The translations under genes were made by a program, and so were the position numbers. 64,000 nt of DNA, taken from WHSW01 sp963851045 (lineage in GTDB: Bacteria > Actinomycetota > Thermoleophilia > Solirubrobacterales > 70-9). The stretch lies in assembly GCA_963851045.1 (NCBI GenBank), contig CAWKNC010000002.1, positions 372,001-436,000 of the forward strand, written 5' to 3'. This document shows positions 1-8,790 of this stretch, in pieces. The first letter of the stretch is position 1, and every line of letters begins with the position of its first letter. The notes beneath the pieces were generated by a model that had not been told where the DNA came from, searched no databases, and was given only the letters and a program-made list of their open reading frames with translations.

Positions 1-205
1 CGGGCATGCGGCCTTCGGCGAGCGCGCGGTTGACACGCGCCCACGCGTTGCGGCCCTGCGAGCGCGCGAGCGCTGCACCGGCGAAGCCATCGAGGATCAA
101 AAGCAGCAGGGTCGGCACCAAGCCGATCGCCTGGCCGACCTGGATGATCACGTAGAGCTCCAGGATCGGCAACAACAGGAATAGGAAGACAAATACCAGC
201 GGCAT
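1..205 (-). CDS. fxsA: FxsA family membrane protein (3' end cut by window edge)
   Basis: The reverse strand from the ATG at 205 reads MPLVFVFLFLLLPILELYV, then a second hydrophobic stretch and an ARSQGRNAWARVNRALAEGRMP-like segment. The short hydrophobic N-terminus with a conserved Glu, a second helix and an R/N-rich cytoplasmic loop is the FxsA pattern. FxsA is a small inner-membrane protein first known for relieving F-plasmid exclusion of phage T7; its cellular job is unclear. About 68 codons are visible and the C-terminus lies outside the window. It is divergent from the DUF59 gene at 270, so the 64-bp gap must hold both promoters. Confidence 0.75.
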   Translation of the reverse strand, partial: MPLVFVFLFLLLPILELYVIIQVGQAIGLVPTLLLLILDGFAGAALARSQGRNAWARVNRALAEGRMP

Positions 206-269
206 CGCTCGAAAGGCTACGCAACCGGCCAGAGCTGACGGGCGGAAGGCGCGCAAAGCCTGACCCGCA

Positions 270-584
270 ATGGCTACGATCTTTTGCATGCCTTCAGAAG
301 AGGACGTCTACGAGGCTCTTGAAGAGGTGATCGACCCCGAGCTCGGGCTCGACTTCGTCTCGCTTGGCCTCGTCTACGACGTCGATATCGAGGATTCAGA
401 GGTCTTTGTGACCTTCACGCTGACCACCCCCGCCTGCCCGATCGGGCCGCAGGTCTCCGAGCAGATGCGCGAGTTCGTCGGCGATCTGGACGGCGTGGAG
501 AAGGTCCATCCGAAGATGATCTTCGACCCACCGTGGTCTCCGGAGATGATGTCCGAGGACGCCAAGTTCGCGCTCGGCTTTTGA
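270..584 (+). CDS. DUF59/MIP18 family metal-sulfur cluster assembly factor
   Basis: This 104-residue protein is essentially one DUF59 (MIP18/PaaD/SufT-like) domain. It opens with EEDVYEALEEVIDPELG, the family signature, and carries the conserved TTPACPIGP motif whose Cys is the key residue of the family. Relatives help insert or mature iron-sulfur clusters and are often linked to the SUF pathway, which lies 20-29 kb away here. An internal ATG at 288 would remove six residues and is an equally possible start. The last dozen residues carry no recognised motif. Assignment to the family is firm; the client protein is unknown. Confidence 0.85.
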   Translation: MATIFCMPSEEDVYEALEEVIDPELGLDFVSLGLVYDVDIEDSEVFVTFTLTTPACPIGPQVSEQMREFVGDLDGVEKVHPKMIFDPPWSPEMMSEDAKFALGF

Positions 585-615
585 GAGCTGGGCTCCCCGC
601 CCCTACGTTCGGCTC

Positions 616-2142
616 TTAGCCTCCGGTCGGGGTCGCCTCGACCGAGCCCCCGTAGGCGCCGGCATTGCGGCGACCACCGTTTGGCTGGGGCTCGAGGCCC
701 ACTGCCGATGTCGGGCTGGCAGCGTCGATCGCCGGGCTCGCAGGTGCCAGGTGGAAGTCGTCGGCAGCCACATCGGCGAAGCCCGCCACGCCGCGGCGTA
801 CTCCCTTGCCGCGCTTCACGTGAACCGTCTTTCCGTCGACGAGGCTCCATGAGATTGTGCTTTTCGGCGGCGTAGGGATCCTCCTCGCGCACTTGGTGCA
901 GACGAAGATCTCGACCCTGCCCCCGTTGTCCGTGACAACGCTGTTCGTCATCGAGAGGCTCGAGCCTCCCTCGGTGAAGATCGCGGCGCCCCGGGTCCCC
1001 GCTGGACAGTTCGAGTTGGTCATCGTGACGTTCTCGAGCTTTGCAACGGAGCCGGTGGGCACTATCCCGGTCCCGTCGATGTAAAGGGAGGAGGCACCGT
1101 TGCCGCAGGCGTTGTCATGGAACAGATCGCCCACGATCGTGGCCTTCGCATCTTCGTCGATAAAGAGTCCGCTACCCAGCGACGGCGCGCTGTTTGCGAC
1201 CCAACGATTGGACTCGAATCGGGCCTTCGGTGTCGGCTTGCCCGGCCCGTAGAAGATGGCGCCGCCACCCCATCCGTAGCCAGCCTGATCACCGATCGTA
1301 TTGTTGCGAATGAGGTTGCCGCGGATCGTCAGCGTTCTTGCGCTCAAGTACAGACCGCCACCATGGTCGCCGCCGGCGTCGTTGTTCTCGATGAGGTTGC
1401 CTTCGATCAACCCAGGGACCCCGATCGACATGGCGGCACCGCGCTGCGCACGGTTGTTGCGGACCTCGTTGCCAATGACGGTTACCGAGCTCTCACGAAG
1501 GGTGCCGGTTACGTCGATGCCGCCGCCGAATGTCGCGCAGCTGCACGTATTGAAGTTCTGACCGTCGTCGTTACTCTCGATGAGGTTGTTGCGGATCGTG
1601 ACCGCGCCCGATTCGCTGACGGCGATCCCCGATCCCCGGCCGTTGCCATCGGCGTCCAGCCTCGCCGCACCGCCGGTGATTGTGAAACCGTCGATGGTGG
1701 AGTCGCCGGCATTCCTGAGCGTGATTGTCGTTCCGCCCCGTTGCCCGTCGATCACGGTCGGGTTGGCGGCCGGGTTGCGAGTCGCGAATCCGGCTGCGAA
1801 ACCGCCGAGGAGGGTCAGTTGTTTGCCGGTCACGTTCGGTTGCTCGGTGTATGTGCCGGCCTCTACTTGGATCGTGTCGCCGCTGTTCGCGTCGGCGATG
1901 GCTGCTGAGAGCGTCTGATGGGTCCCGGATGGCCCGACGCAGAGAACCGTCGCGCCGCAGGCGGCGCCGGTGCCGACACCTCCGCGAGCGGGTACATAGT
2001 CCAGGGGAGGTGGTGGCAGGACGGTTGTGGTGGCGCGTGCGGTGGCGGCGGCGGGCGGATCCGCACCTGGCGCTACGGCGGCTAGCCCGATCAGGGCCAC
2101 GATCGCGACCGACGCGGTTCGCAGGAGACGCGGCGCAAGCAT
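616..2142 (-). CDS. Secreted right-handed beta-helix (PbH1 repeat) protein
   Basis: The protein has 508 residues. A signal-peptide-like segment (residues 1-30, Ala/Leu/Val rich) precedes a DUF1565-like entry (TLSAAIADANSGDTIQVEAG, near 78-97). It is followed by many beta-helix turns of the form TIRNNLIESN, VIGNEVRNN and TIRGNLIRNN across about 140-400. Such proteins are usually secreted or surface polysaccharide-binding proteins or lyases. No lyase catalytic residues can be assigned by eye. A CTKC pair occurs near residue 415 and a typical C-terminal SPAIDA strand near 475. The gene diverges from the DUF3105 gene. Substrate unknown. Confidence 0.75.
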   Translation of the reverse strand: MLAPRLLRTASVAIVALIGLAAVAPGADPPAAATARATTTVLPPPPLDYVPARGGVGTGAACGATVLCVGPSGTHQTLSAAIADANSGDTIQVEAGTYTEQPNVTGKQLTLLGGFAAGFATRNPAANPTVIDGQRGGTTITLRNAGDSTIDGFTITGGAARLDADGNGRGSGIAVSESGAVTIRNNLIESNDDGQNFNTCSCATFGGGIDVTGTLRESSVTVIGNEVRNNRAQRGAAMSIGVPGLIEGNLIENNDAGGDHGGGLYLSARTLTIRGNLIRNNTIGDQAGYGWGGGAIFYGPGKPTPKARFESNRWVANSAPSLGSGLFIDEDAKATIVGDLFHDNACGNGASSLYIDGTGIVPTGSVAKLENVTMTNSNCPAGTRGAAIFTEGGSSLSMTNSVVTDNGGRVEIFVCTKCARRIPTPPKSTISWSLVDGKTVHVKRGKGVRRGVAGFADVAADDFHLAPASPAIDAASPTSAVGLEPQPNGGRRNAGAYGGSVEATPTGG

Positions 2143-2231
2143 GCGAAAGGGAATCTACCCCGTGGTGACGGATGCCGGGAGGCCATTTCGGCTTCCACTT
2201 TTGATGGCTGCGCGAGTATGTGCGCCACCCT

Positions 2232-2990
2232 ATGAGCAAGATCGATCGAGAGCGGCTGCGCGCGGAGCGCATCCTCGCCGAGGAGGCCACTGCGCGCGAG
2301 ACCAGACGGAGGCTGCTATTCGGCTACATCGTTGCCGGCGTGCTCGGTCTTGCGCTCGTCATTGGCGTGGTCGTTGTGATCATCGGGGGCGGCGGCAGCT
2401 CGGGCGAGGGAACGGACTTCCCGCCCAGCGCCCACATCCAGCCTCAGACGGGGTCGGCCAACGACGTTGCGCCCGACGCCCGCACGGGCACGCCGCCGCC
2501 GGCGGTCAAGGAGGGCGACCTGGCGGCAGCCGCCGACGCCGCCGGCTGCGAGCTGCGGCTGGACCTGCCCGACGAGGGCAACACGCACATCGAGCCCTCG
2601 GATCCTGTGCCGACGTACGCGACGAACCCGCCGACCTCGGGCGACCACATCGTGCCGCCGCTTCAGCAGGCCGACGGTGCCTACTCGGAGTTTCCTGAGC
2701 CCGTCCGATTCGTCCACTCGCTCGAGCACGGCCGGATCGAGATCCAGTACGCACCCGACCTATCCGAGAAGGACCAGCTCGCGCTCAAGGGCGTCTTCGA
2801 CGAGAGCCCACCGGGGATGTTGTTCTTTCCAAATCCTGAGATGCCCTTCGAGGTTGCGGCAACGGCTTGGAGGCAGCTTCTCGGCTGCGATCGCTACGCG
2901 GGCGCGGTAACCCTCGACGCGCTCCGGGCCTTCCGCGACGCCTATCGCGGCCAGGGACCGGAGGACGTTCCGCTGAGCGTTAGCGGCTAG
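2232..2990 (+). CDS. DUF3105 domain membrane-anchored protein
   Basis: From ATG 2232 the protein is 252 residues: a charged N-terminus (MSKIDRERLRAERILAEEA), one transmembrane helix near residues 26-50, a Gly/Ser linker and an extracytoplasmic DUF3105 domain. Conserved family segments are visible: TNPPTSGDH, RFVHSLEHGRIEIQY and the closing LDALRAFRDAYRGQGPE. The function of DUF3105 is unknown; the domain is common in actinobacteria. A GTG at 2220 would add four residues. It converges on the transporter gene ending at 2987, overlapping by 4 bp. Confidence 0.8.
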   Translation: MSKIDRERLRAERILAEEATARETRRRLLFGYIVAGVLGLALVIGVVVVIIGGGGSSGEGTDFPPSAHIQPQTGSANDVAPDARTGTPPPAVKEGDLAAAADAAGCELRLDLPDEGNTHIEPSDPVPTYATNPPTSGDHIVPPLQQADGAYSEFPEPVRFVHSLEHGRIEIQYAPDLSEKDQLALKGVFDESPPGMLFFPNPEMPFEVAATAWRQLLGCDRYAGAVTLDALRAFRDAYRGQGPEDVPLSVSG

Positions 2991-3880
2991 CGCGCGGGCG
3001 TATCGCCGAGTTCAATGTGTTCGGCGGCGCTCACCGGTGCCGGGGTCAGCGCGGCAGCACCGATCACGAGGGCGAAGGCGGCGACCCGCAGGGTGGCGCC
3101 GACCGGGTCGTCGGGGAAGGGCTCCTCGAAGACGATCGGGCCCGCCGCGATCGTCAGCGCGTTCGCGGCGACGCTGGTCAGTGCGATCACCGGCACGGCC
3201 TTGCCGATCTGGAGGCTGCGCGCCGAGACGACAAGACCGACGAGTGAGGCCACCAAGATCAGCAGTGCGAGGGGGCTGAAGAGGATCGCGCTCCAGGCAG
3301 AGTCGCCGAGCTCGCCAGACAGTGCCTTGATCGACGTGTCGGACGCCGCCCAGAAGAGGCCTGCCGAGACACCGAGCATGACCCCTTCGCGAAGGCGACC
3401 GCGCGCGGCGACGGCGACCGCGATCGCCGCCGCGGAAACGATGGCGAGGTAGACGACGAGTTGTCCTGTTTCATAGTCGGAATGGCTGTCGTCGCCGGCG
3501 CCCTCGAGCGTCGCCGCGAGGAAGGCGAGCCCGAGCGCTGCCAAGCCGACCCCGACCCATTCTCGGCGCGTCACCTCGTGGGCGAAGAGGCGATCGGCGG
3601 TCACCGTAAGCAGGACGAGCCCACCGGCGATCACCGACTGAACGAGGGATATCGGGGCGAGCGCGAGGGCGCCTACGTGGAGTCCCCACCCGCCCATCGC
3701 GATGACAATGCCGAGGGTGTATGCGGGTGAGCGAAAAAGCGCAAGCGAGGTGCGGATCGGTGCGCGCAATGAGACCTCGGGCGAGGCGACAGCGCCCCGG
3801 TGCTTGAAGAGAAAGCCGAGTACCGAGGCGAACGCCGTGGCGAGCGCCAGCAGCAGGCCGATCTGGACCGAGAAGCTCAG
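2987..3880 (-). CDS. DMT/NIPA-like multi-pass membrane transporter
   Basis: This is a hydrophobic protein with about nine predicted helices, resembling DMT-superfamily (EamA/NIPA-like) transporters with their GxxLLT and GLxALGLxFLA helix motifs. The first ATG/GTG/TTG-type start is a TTG at 3769, but that would remove the first helix. The same frame stays open upstream and encodes a good helix (IGLLLALATAFASVLGFLF) that can start only at a CTG at 3880. I therefore annotate from the CTG, giving 297 residues; the TTG form is 260. The gene lies 16 bp behind the small gene at 3897 and is probably co-transcribed with it. Substrate unknown. Confidence 0.65.
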   Translation of the reverse strand: MSFSVQIGLLLALATAFASVLGFLFKHRGAVASPEVSLRAPIRTSLALFRSPAYTLGIVIAMGGWGLHVGALALAPISLVQSVIAGGLVLLTVTADRLFAHEVTRREWVGVGLAALGLAFLAATLEGAGDDSHSDYETGQLVVYLAIVSAAAIAVAVAARGRLREGVMLGVSAGLFWAASDTSIKALSGELGDSAWSAILFSPLALLILVASLVGLVVSARSLQIGKAVPVIALTSVAANALTIAAGPIVFEEPFPDDPVGATLRVAAFALVIGAAALTPAPVSAAEHIELGDTPAR

Positions 3881-3896
3881 GGTGTGAGCGCCCGTC

Positions 3897-4151
3897 TCAG
3901 GCGGCCGCGCCGGGTCCGGGCAGCGGCGGCTCGCCGTCGCCTTCGGAGGCGGGTTCGCGCGGCTTCAGCTCGGCGTCGAGCTGGATGGCTCGGATCGCAT
4001 GCTCGTCAGGCAGCTTCGCGAGCACCTGGTTGATGAGCGTGTGAATCTCGCTCTCGTCGTGGCCGAAGTCATCCAACAGGCTGCGCAGCGCCGTATGCGT
4101 GATCTTCAGCTGCGCCGGGGTGAGCTCGAGGTGGTAGTTGATCGACTCCAC
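3897..4151 (-). CDS. Small acidic protein of unknown function
   Basis: This is an 84-residue protein that I do not recognise. Residues 1-62 look like a compact helical domain (LTPAQLKITHTALRSLLDDF, then HTLINQVLAKLPDEHAIRAI). The tail is rich in Pro, Gly and Ala and probably disordered. There is no signal peptide or membrane helix. It lies just upstream of the DMT-type transporter on the same strand and divergent from the ABC exporter at 4193. Codon use fits a real gene, with G/C third positions throughout the helical part. Confidence 0.6.
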   Translation of the reverse strand: MESINYHLELTPAQLKITHTALRSLLDDFGHDESEIHTLINQVLAKLPDEHAIRAIQLDAELKPREPASEGDGEPPLPGPGAAA

Positions 4152-4179
4152 CCGGCAAGTATGACCGCGACTCGATCGC

Positions 4180-4185
4180 TACGGT
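4180..4185 (+). promoter_or_regulatory. -10 element TACGGT of a leaderless promoter
   Basis: TACGGT lies 7 nt before the GTG at 4193. The TAnnnT box 6-7 nt before a start codon recurs at many genes in this window, and it favours 4193 over the alternative GTG at 4184 as the start of the ABC ATPase. No clear -35 is visible. Confidence 0.45.
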
Positions 4186-4192
4186 GAAAAGC

Positions 4193-5176
4193 GTGGCGGG
4201 GGACATCGCAATCGAGACCGAGGGCCTGCGGAAGTCCTACAAGGACGTCCAGGCGCTGTGCGGAATCGACCTTCGGGTCGAGGCCGGGACGATCCTCGGC
4301 CTGCTCGGCCCCAACGGCGCGGGAAAGACCACCGCTGTGCGGATCCTGGCCACCTTGCTGCCGCCGACGGGGGGCAGCGCAAGGGTCCTGGGACTCGATG
4401 TGGTCTCCGACGCGACGAAGCTCCGTGAGCAGATCGGCCTCGCCGGTCAGTACGCCGCGGTTGACGAGAATCTGACCGGTTTCGAGAACCTCGACATGGT
4501 CGGGCGGCTGTACCACATGGGCAAGGACCCGTCGCGAAAGCGAGCGGCCGAGTTGCTCGAGCGGTTCGATCTCGCCGATTCCGGCGACAGGCTGGCGAAG
4601 ACGTACTCCGGTGGCATGCGCCGACGGCTTGATCTCGCCGCTGCGCTCGTCGCGCGCCCGCCGGTGCTGTTCTTAGACGAGCCGACCACAGGGCTGGACC
4701 CGCGTAGCCGCATCGCCCTGTGGGAGGTGATCGAGGCTCGGGTTGCCGCCGGAACCACCGTGCTCCTGACCACCCAGTACCTCGACGAAGCCGACCGGCT
4801 CGCGGACAGGATCGCCGTGATCGATCACGGCTCGCTGATCGCCGAGGGCAGCTCAGATGAGCTGAAGGACCGTGTCGGTGGCGAGCGCCTCGAGGTCAAG
4901 CTCGAGGACCCGGCCACGACCGAGACGGCGCGCTCGATCCTCGCCGAGCTCAGCGACGAGGCGCCGTGGTGCGACAACGGCACGGTCTCGATCACCCTGC
5001 GCGAGCGCCAGGGTGCGATCGCCGATGCCGTGCGCCGCCTTGACGCGCGCGAGATCGGCATCGACGACATCGCTCTGCGGCGCCCGACGCTCGATGACGT
5101 CTTCATGACCCTCACCGGAAGGCCGCCCGAGCAGGAGGAGTCAGAGGAAGCGGAACGCAGCGAGGTGGCGGCATGA
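4193..5176 (+). CDS. ABC exporter ATP-binding protein, DrrA type
   Basis: This cytoplasmic ATPase of about 327 residues should power the permease encoded next to it. The Walker A motif GPNGAGKTT, the ABC signature YSGGMRRRLD and the Walker B FLDEPTTGLDP are all present. The C-terminal extension (about 90 residues ending in a Glu-rich tail) contains the LDDVFMTLTGRP motif typical of daunorubicin-resistance DrrA-type ATPases. The GTG at 4193 is preferred because a -10-like box sits 7 nt upstream; GTG 4184 would add three residues. The stop overlaps the permease start by 4 bp, indicating translational coupling. Probable roles are lipid or drug export. Confidence 0.9.
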   Translation: MAGDIAIETEGLRKSYKDVQALCGIDLRVEAGTILGLLGPNGAGKTTAVRILATLLPPTGGSARVLGLDVVSDATKLREQIGLAGQYAAVDENLTGFENLDMVGRLYHMGKDPSRKRAAELLERFDLADSGDRLAKTYSGGMRRRLDLAAALVARPPVLFLDEPTTGLDPRSRIALWEVIEARVAAGTTVLLTTQYLDEADRLADRIAVIDHGSLIAEGSSDELKDRVGGERLEVKLEDPATTETARSILAELSDEAPWCDNGTVSITLRERQGAIADAVRRLDAREIGIDDIALRRPTLDDVFMTLTGRPPEQEESEEAERSEVAA

Positions 5177-5949
5177 ACGCCCGCTACGCGATCTCCGACA
5201 CGCTAACGCTGACCGTGCGGGCCCTGCGCCGGATCCCGCGAAACCCCGAGCTCCTGACCTCGTACACGGTCCAGCCGGTGATGTTCACGCTGCTGTTCGT
5301 CTACGTCTTCGGAGGCGCGATTCAGACCCCCGGCTATGACAACTATTCCGACTTTTTGATCCCGGGGATCATCGTCCAGCAGATGTCGTTCGGCGGCTTC
5401 GCGACGGCCCTCGGGCTCGTTGACGACCTCAAGAAGGGCCTCGTCGATCGCTTCCGGTCGCTGCCGATGTCGCGCAGTGCCGTGCTCACGGGGCGCACGC
5501 TCTCCGACATCGCGATGAACGGCCTGGCGCTCACGGTCATGCTCACCGTCGGCTACATCACCGGCTTCGCCTTCAGCACCTCGCCGATCGAGGTGATCGG
5601 AGGCATCGGGCTCTGCCTGCTGATCGGCTACGCGTTCTCGTGGATGTTCGCCTGCGTGGGGTTGTTCGCGTCGACGCCGGAGTCCGCGAACGCCTTCGGG
5701 TTCATCGCGATCTTTCCGCTGACGTTCGCCTCTTCGGCGTTTGTGCCGCCCGAGTCGATGCCCGCTTGGCTGCAGACCTTCGCCACCGATATCAACCCGT
5801 TTTCGACGATGGTCGACGGCGTCAGAGCGCTGTTCGTCGGCGGCCCCGCGGGCAACGACGTCTGGGGGTCGGTCGTCTGGTGTCTCGCGCTGATCGTGGT
5901 CTTTGGGACGCTTGCGGTCAGGCGCTATCGAACCGCCGTGCTGAGCTAG
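5173..5949 (+). CDS. ABC-2 type permease, DrrB type
   Basis: This membrane partner of the ATPase at 4193 has 258 residues and six predicted helices. The N-terminal half holds YTVQPVMFTLLFVYVFGGAI. A cytoplasmic segment (VDDLKKGLVDRFRSLPMSRS) and the ASSAFVPPESMPAWLQ region are both characteristic of ABC-2/DrrB permeases. It starts at the ATGA overlap with the ATPase gene. Its 3' end overlaps the convergent EamA gene by about 30 bp, an unusually tight convergent arrangement. The cargo is unknown; homologues export antibiotics or glycolipids. Confidence 0.9.
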   Translation: MNARYAISDTLTLTVRALRRIPRNPELLTSYTVQPVMFTLLFVYVFGGAIQTPGYDNYSDFLIPGIIVQQMSFGGFATALGLVDDLKKGLVDRFRSLPMSRSAVLTGRTLSDIAMNGLALTVMLTVGYITGFAFSTSPIEVIGGIGLCLLIGYAFSWMFACVGLFASTPESANAFGFIAIFPLTFASSAFVPPESMPAWLQTFATDINPFSTMVDGVRALFVGGPAGNDVWGSVVWCLALIVVFGTLAVRRYRTAVLS

Positions 5950-6796
5950 TCGCGAAGTACGACCCGATCAGGATCAGTCCAAAGCCGACGATCGCACCGG
6001 TGCCGGGGCGCTCGTTCAGTGCGACGATGCCCAAAGCCAACGCGACCACCGGCGCCACGTAGGTGATCACCGATGCGCGGCTTGGCCCGACGTCCGCCAC
6101 CAGCGCCCCGAACAGCACGAAAGCTACGGCCGTGCAGAGGACGGCGAGGATCGCGATCGATGCGATCGCCTCGGCCGGGACCGGGCCCTGCGGTGGCGCG
6201 ATGATCGCGGCCGGGGTCAGCATGACCGCCGCGATCGCGAGCGCCCCGAACATGAGCGCGCGTGCGTCGATATCGCGGAGGTGCAGCTTCAGGATCATCG
6301 GCCCGACGGCGTAGCCGGTCGCCGCGATCAAAATCGCCGCCGCGCCGAGCAGCTCCTCGGAATCGCCAGCGACGTCGAGACCGACAAGGGCGACCACGCC
6401 CGCGAACCCGATGACCAGACCGAGCAGTCGCCTCCCCGTGACCCTCTCGGTGTGGTCGAAGCGCAACGCGAGCAGCGCAATGATCAGGGGCACCGACGCG
6501 ATCAGGATCGCGGCCAGCGAAGAGGAGATGTGCTGCTCGCCGGCGGCGATCAGCGGGAACGGGATCGCGACCTCAACGAGCGCATAGATCGCGACCACGC
6601 CCCAGCGGCCACGCAGCTGCGTGAAGAGGCCGAGCCGCCAACAGAGCACGCCGAGGAGCGCGGCCCCGATCGCCACCCGGATCCAGGCAAGGAAGGCGGG
6701 CGGCACGCCGTCGTCGACGGCGACCTTGATGAAGAAGTACGGGATTCCCCAGAGGACGGAGACCGAGCCGAATGCGGCCCAGGCGCGAGCGCTCAA
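5918..6796 (-). CDS. EamA/DMT family transporter
   Basis: The protein has 292 residues and ten predicted transmembrane helices arranged as two EamA repeats (about 1-140 and 150-290). Recognisable motifs include GSVSVLWGIPYFFIKVAVDD at the start and VVALALGIVALNERPGTGAIVGFGLILIG near the end (written here only as a location, residues about 250-280). Members of this family export amino acids or other small metabolites; the substrate cannot be read from sequence. The gene is convergent with the DrrB permease and overlaps its 3' end. Confidence 0.85.
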   Translation of the reverse strand: MSARAWAAFGSVSVLWGIPYFFIKVAVDDGVPPAFLAWIRVAIGAALLGVLCWRLGLFTQLRGRWGVVAIYALVEVAIPFPLIAAGEQHISSSLAAILIASVPLIIALLALRFDHTERVTGRRLLGLVIGFAGVVALVGLDVAGDSEELLGAAAILIAATGYAVGPMILKLHLRDIDARALMFGALAIAAVMLTPAAIIAPPQGPVPAEAIASIAILAVLCTAVAFVLFGALVADVGPSRASVITYVAPVVALALGIVALNERPGTGAIVGFGLILIGSYFATSSARRFDSA

Positions 6797-6860
6797 CCCC
6801 GGGAAAAGCTCACGCTAGAGGGCTCGACGTCGGCGCTGATCGGCTTCGCACGGTTGCGCC

Positions 6861-7310
6861 TCACTGAACTTCCCACGTGGTCTTCACTACGCATGTGTCC
6901 ACCAGCCGGCGCTTCTTGAAGACCTTTGTCGTCTTGGCGTAGGTGCCGGTCCAGCCTGCATCATCCGCGGTCAGCTGGCCGGCCATCTTGAACGTGTCGC
7001 GCAGCAGGTACTTGCCGTCCCTCGTCTTGCTCTTGCGCTTGTCGACGAACGCGCCTGGATCGGACATGTCGAACTTCTTGAACTTCGCCGCGTCGATCTC
7101 CAGGCGGCCCACATCGCAGACGGCTTCGGTCGCCCCGATCTTGAAGGCCGTCGCGTGGCCGCGGCTCGCCACGAACAGCTTGACCTTGATCCCCTCGGCC
7201 GTGGCCCCGGTATGGACCGTTTGCCCGGGGGCTGCGCTCGCCGAGGCCACCACGACCGCGAACAGCGAAAGAGCCGCGACGGAGCAGCGCGTCAACATTT
7301 CAGAGCTCAT
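6861..7310 (-). CDS. Small secreted protein of unknown function
   Basis: This is a 149-residue protein with a clear signal peptide (MSSEMLTRCSVAALSLF... to about residue 27, cleavage after ASA) and a basic beta-rich mature part. It has two cysteines (near 64 and 141) that could form a disulfide. Repeated basic runs such as KKFDMSD and KVFKKRRL are visible. No domain is recognised. A ribosome-binding site AAAGGGAAG lies upstream of the ATG on the minus strand. It sits 21 bp behind the WS/DGAT gene, so the two are probably one transcript. Confidence 0.6.
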   Translation of the reverse strand: MSSEMLTRCSVAALSLFAVVVASASAAPGQTVHTGATAEGIKVKLFVASRGHATAFKIGATEAVCDVGRLEIDAAKFKKFDMSDPGAFVDKRKSKTRDGKYLLRDTFKMAGQLTADDAGWTGTYAKTTKVFKKRRLVDTCVVKTTWEVQ

Positions 7311-7331
7311 GCAAGCTTCCCTTTCTGGCTT

Positions 7332-8771
7332 TTAGGCGCGAGCGCCGGAGGCGTTGGGCTGCTTGCCCTCCGCATCCGCGGCTTCCGCTGCCTCGGCCAG
7401 CTCGGCGATCGACGCTTCGATCCCCGCCGCGATGTCTTCGACGTCGTCGATCGCGTCGTAGTCAGCGAGCAGGCCGAAATTGATTCCCCCGTTGTAACTC
7501 ATGATGGCCACGAAAAGAGCTTGATCTGGGGGAAGAAATCCGACCGGGAAAATGTCCTCGAGCTCGCGACCCAGGACGTAGAGCGGAATCTGCGGACCGG
7601 GAACATTCGTGACAACGAGGTTGAAAAGGCGCGTCGAGAAGTTCACCCGCGCCGCCTGGGCGAGAAGTGTCGGCGGAGCGAAATCGTTGAATCGCGAGAT
7701 CACCTCGGCCCCAAGTGCCTGCTTGGAGTCCTTGATCCCCTGCATGCCCTGACGACACAGCTCGAGGCGCTTAACGGGATCATCCGCGTAGACGGGGATC
7801 GGACCGCGCACCGCTGCGATCTGATTGCCAAGGTGGCCGTGCTGATCCTCAGCGCGGATCGAGACCGGCACCTGCGCGCGCAGCTCCATCCCCTCGGTCT
7901 TCACGCCGCGCTTGTGCAGCCATTCGCGCAGCGCGCCGCTGACCACCGCGAGAACGACGTCGTTGACGGTGCCGCCGAGGACGCCCTTGATCCGCTTGAA
8001 CTGACCGAGATCGCCCCGGACCCAGGTGTAGCGACGATGCGATCCGATCTCGACGTTGAGCGGGACCTTCGGTGCCGGGTTTGCGAAGTTCCAGCCGACC
8101 TCGCCCAGGGCCTCGGCGGCCTCCGAGACCTCAGCCAGCGTGCGGCGTGGGTGCTGGAGGCCGCGCTCGAGGCGGCGCAGGGCACGGACCGGGGCTCGGG
8201 CCACGCCCTCCGCATCACGTGCGAGCAGCGACGCCGCCGATGGCTCGGGGCCCGGAATCCACTCGTGCTCGTCCTCCGCCGGCTCGGGCACGGGCTTGAC
8301 GTCGAAGAGCACCGTCGCGATGTCAACGCCCGAGACCCCGTCGACGAGCGCGTGGTGCGTCTTGGTGACAAATGCGAAGCGCTTGCGGGTCAGGCCCTGG
8401 ACCATCCAGATCTCCCACAGCGGCTTCGTGCGGTCGAGCTGCTGGGAGAAGACACGCGCCGCCATATTGCGCAGTTGCTCCTCGGAGCCAGGCGCCGGGA
8501 GCGCGGAGTGGCGCACGTGGTATTCGAGGTTGAAGGCCGGGTCGTCGATCCAGAACGGCCGCCCGGTGGGGACCGGGGGGTAGGCGAGCTTCTGGCGAAA
8601 GCGCGGCACGAGATGCAGCCGCGACCGGACGTGATCCAGCAGGTCGGTGTAGCTGGGCGGCGGACCCTCGAAGATGCAGATTCCGCCGACGTGCATGTGC
8701 GACGCGGAGCTCTCGTTGGTGAGGAACGAGACGTCGAGCGCCGAGAGCCTGTCCATATGCGCGGTCGCCAT
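7332..8771 (-). CDS. Wax ester synthase/diacylglycerol O-acyltransferase (WS/DGAT)
   Basis: This is a 479-residue enzyme of the bacterial WS/DGAT family, which moves a fatty acyl group from acyl-CoA to a fatty alcohol or diacylglycerol to make wax esters or storage triacylglycerol. The catalytic HHxxxDG motif is HHALVDG at residues 139-145. The family start MDRLSALDVSFL (6-17) and the C-terminal VVTNVPGPQIPLYVLG block are present, and the length is normal. The start at 8771 has a TAAGTT box 6 nt upstream on the minus strand. It diverges from the M28 peptidase gene with only 19 bp between starts. Expected location: membrane or lipid-droplet surface. Confidence 0.92.
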   Translation of the reverse strand: MATAHMDRLSALDVSFLTNESSASHMHVGGICIFEGPPPSYTDLLDHVRSRLHLVPRFRQKLAYPPVPTGRPFWIDDPAFNLEYHVRHSALPAPGSEEQLRNMAARVFSQQLDRTKPLWEIWMVQGLTRKRFAFVTKTHHALVDGVSGVDIATVLFDVKPVPEPAEDEHEWIPGPEPSAASLLARDAEGVARAPVRALRRLERGLQHPRRTLAEVSEAAEALGEVGWNFANPAPKVPLNVEIGSHRRYTWVRGDLGQFKRIKGVLGGTVNDVVLAVVSGALREWLHKRGVKTEGMELRAQVPVSIRAEDQHGHLGNQIAAVRGPIPVYADDPVKRLELCRQGMQGIKDSKQALGAEVISRFNDFAPPTLLAQAARVNFSTRLFNLVVTNVPGPQIPLYVLGRELEDIFPVGFLPPDQALFVAIMSYNGGINFGLLADYDAIDDVEDIAAGIEASIAELAEAAEAADAEGKQPNASGARA

Positions 8772-8776
8772 GCGCC

Positions 8777-8783
8777 TAACTTA
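8777..8783. promoter_or_regulatory. Back-to-back -10 elements between divergent genes
   Basis: TAACTTA reads TAAGTT on the minus strand, 6 nt before the WS/DGAT ATG at 8771. On the plus strand it reads TAACTT, 8 nt before the peptidase ATG at 8791. Both genes would be leaderless and share overlapping -10 boxes in a 19-bp gap. Confidence 0.4.
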
Positions 8784-8790
8784 CCTGCGC

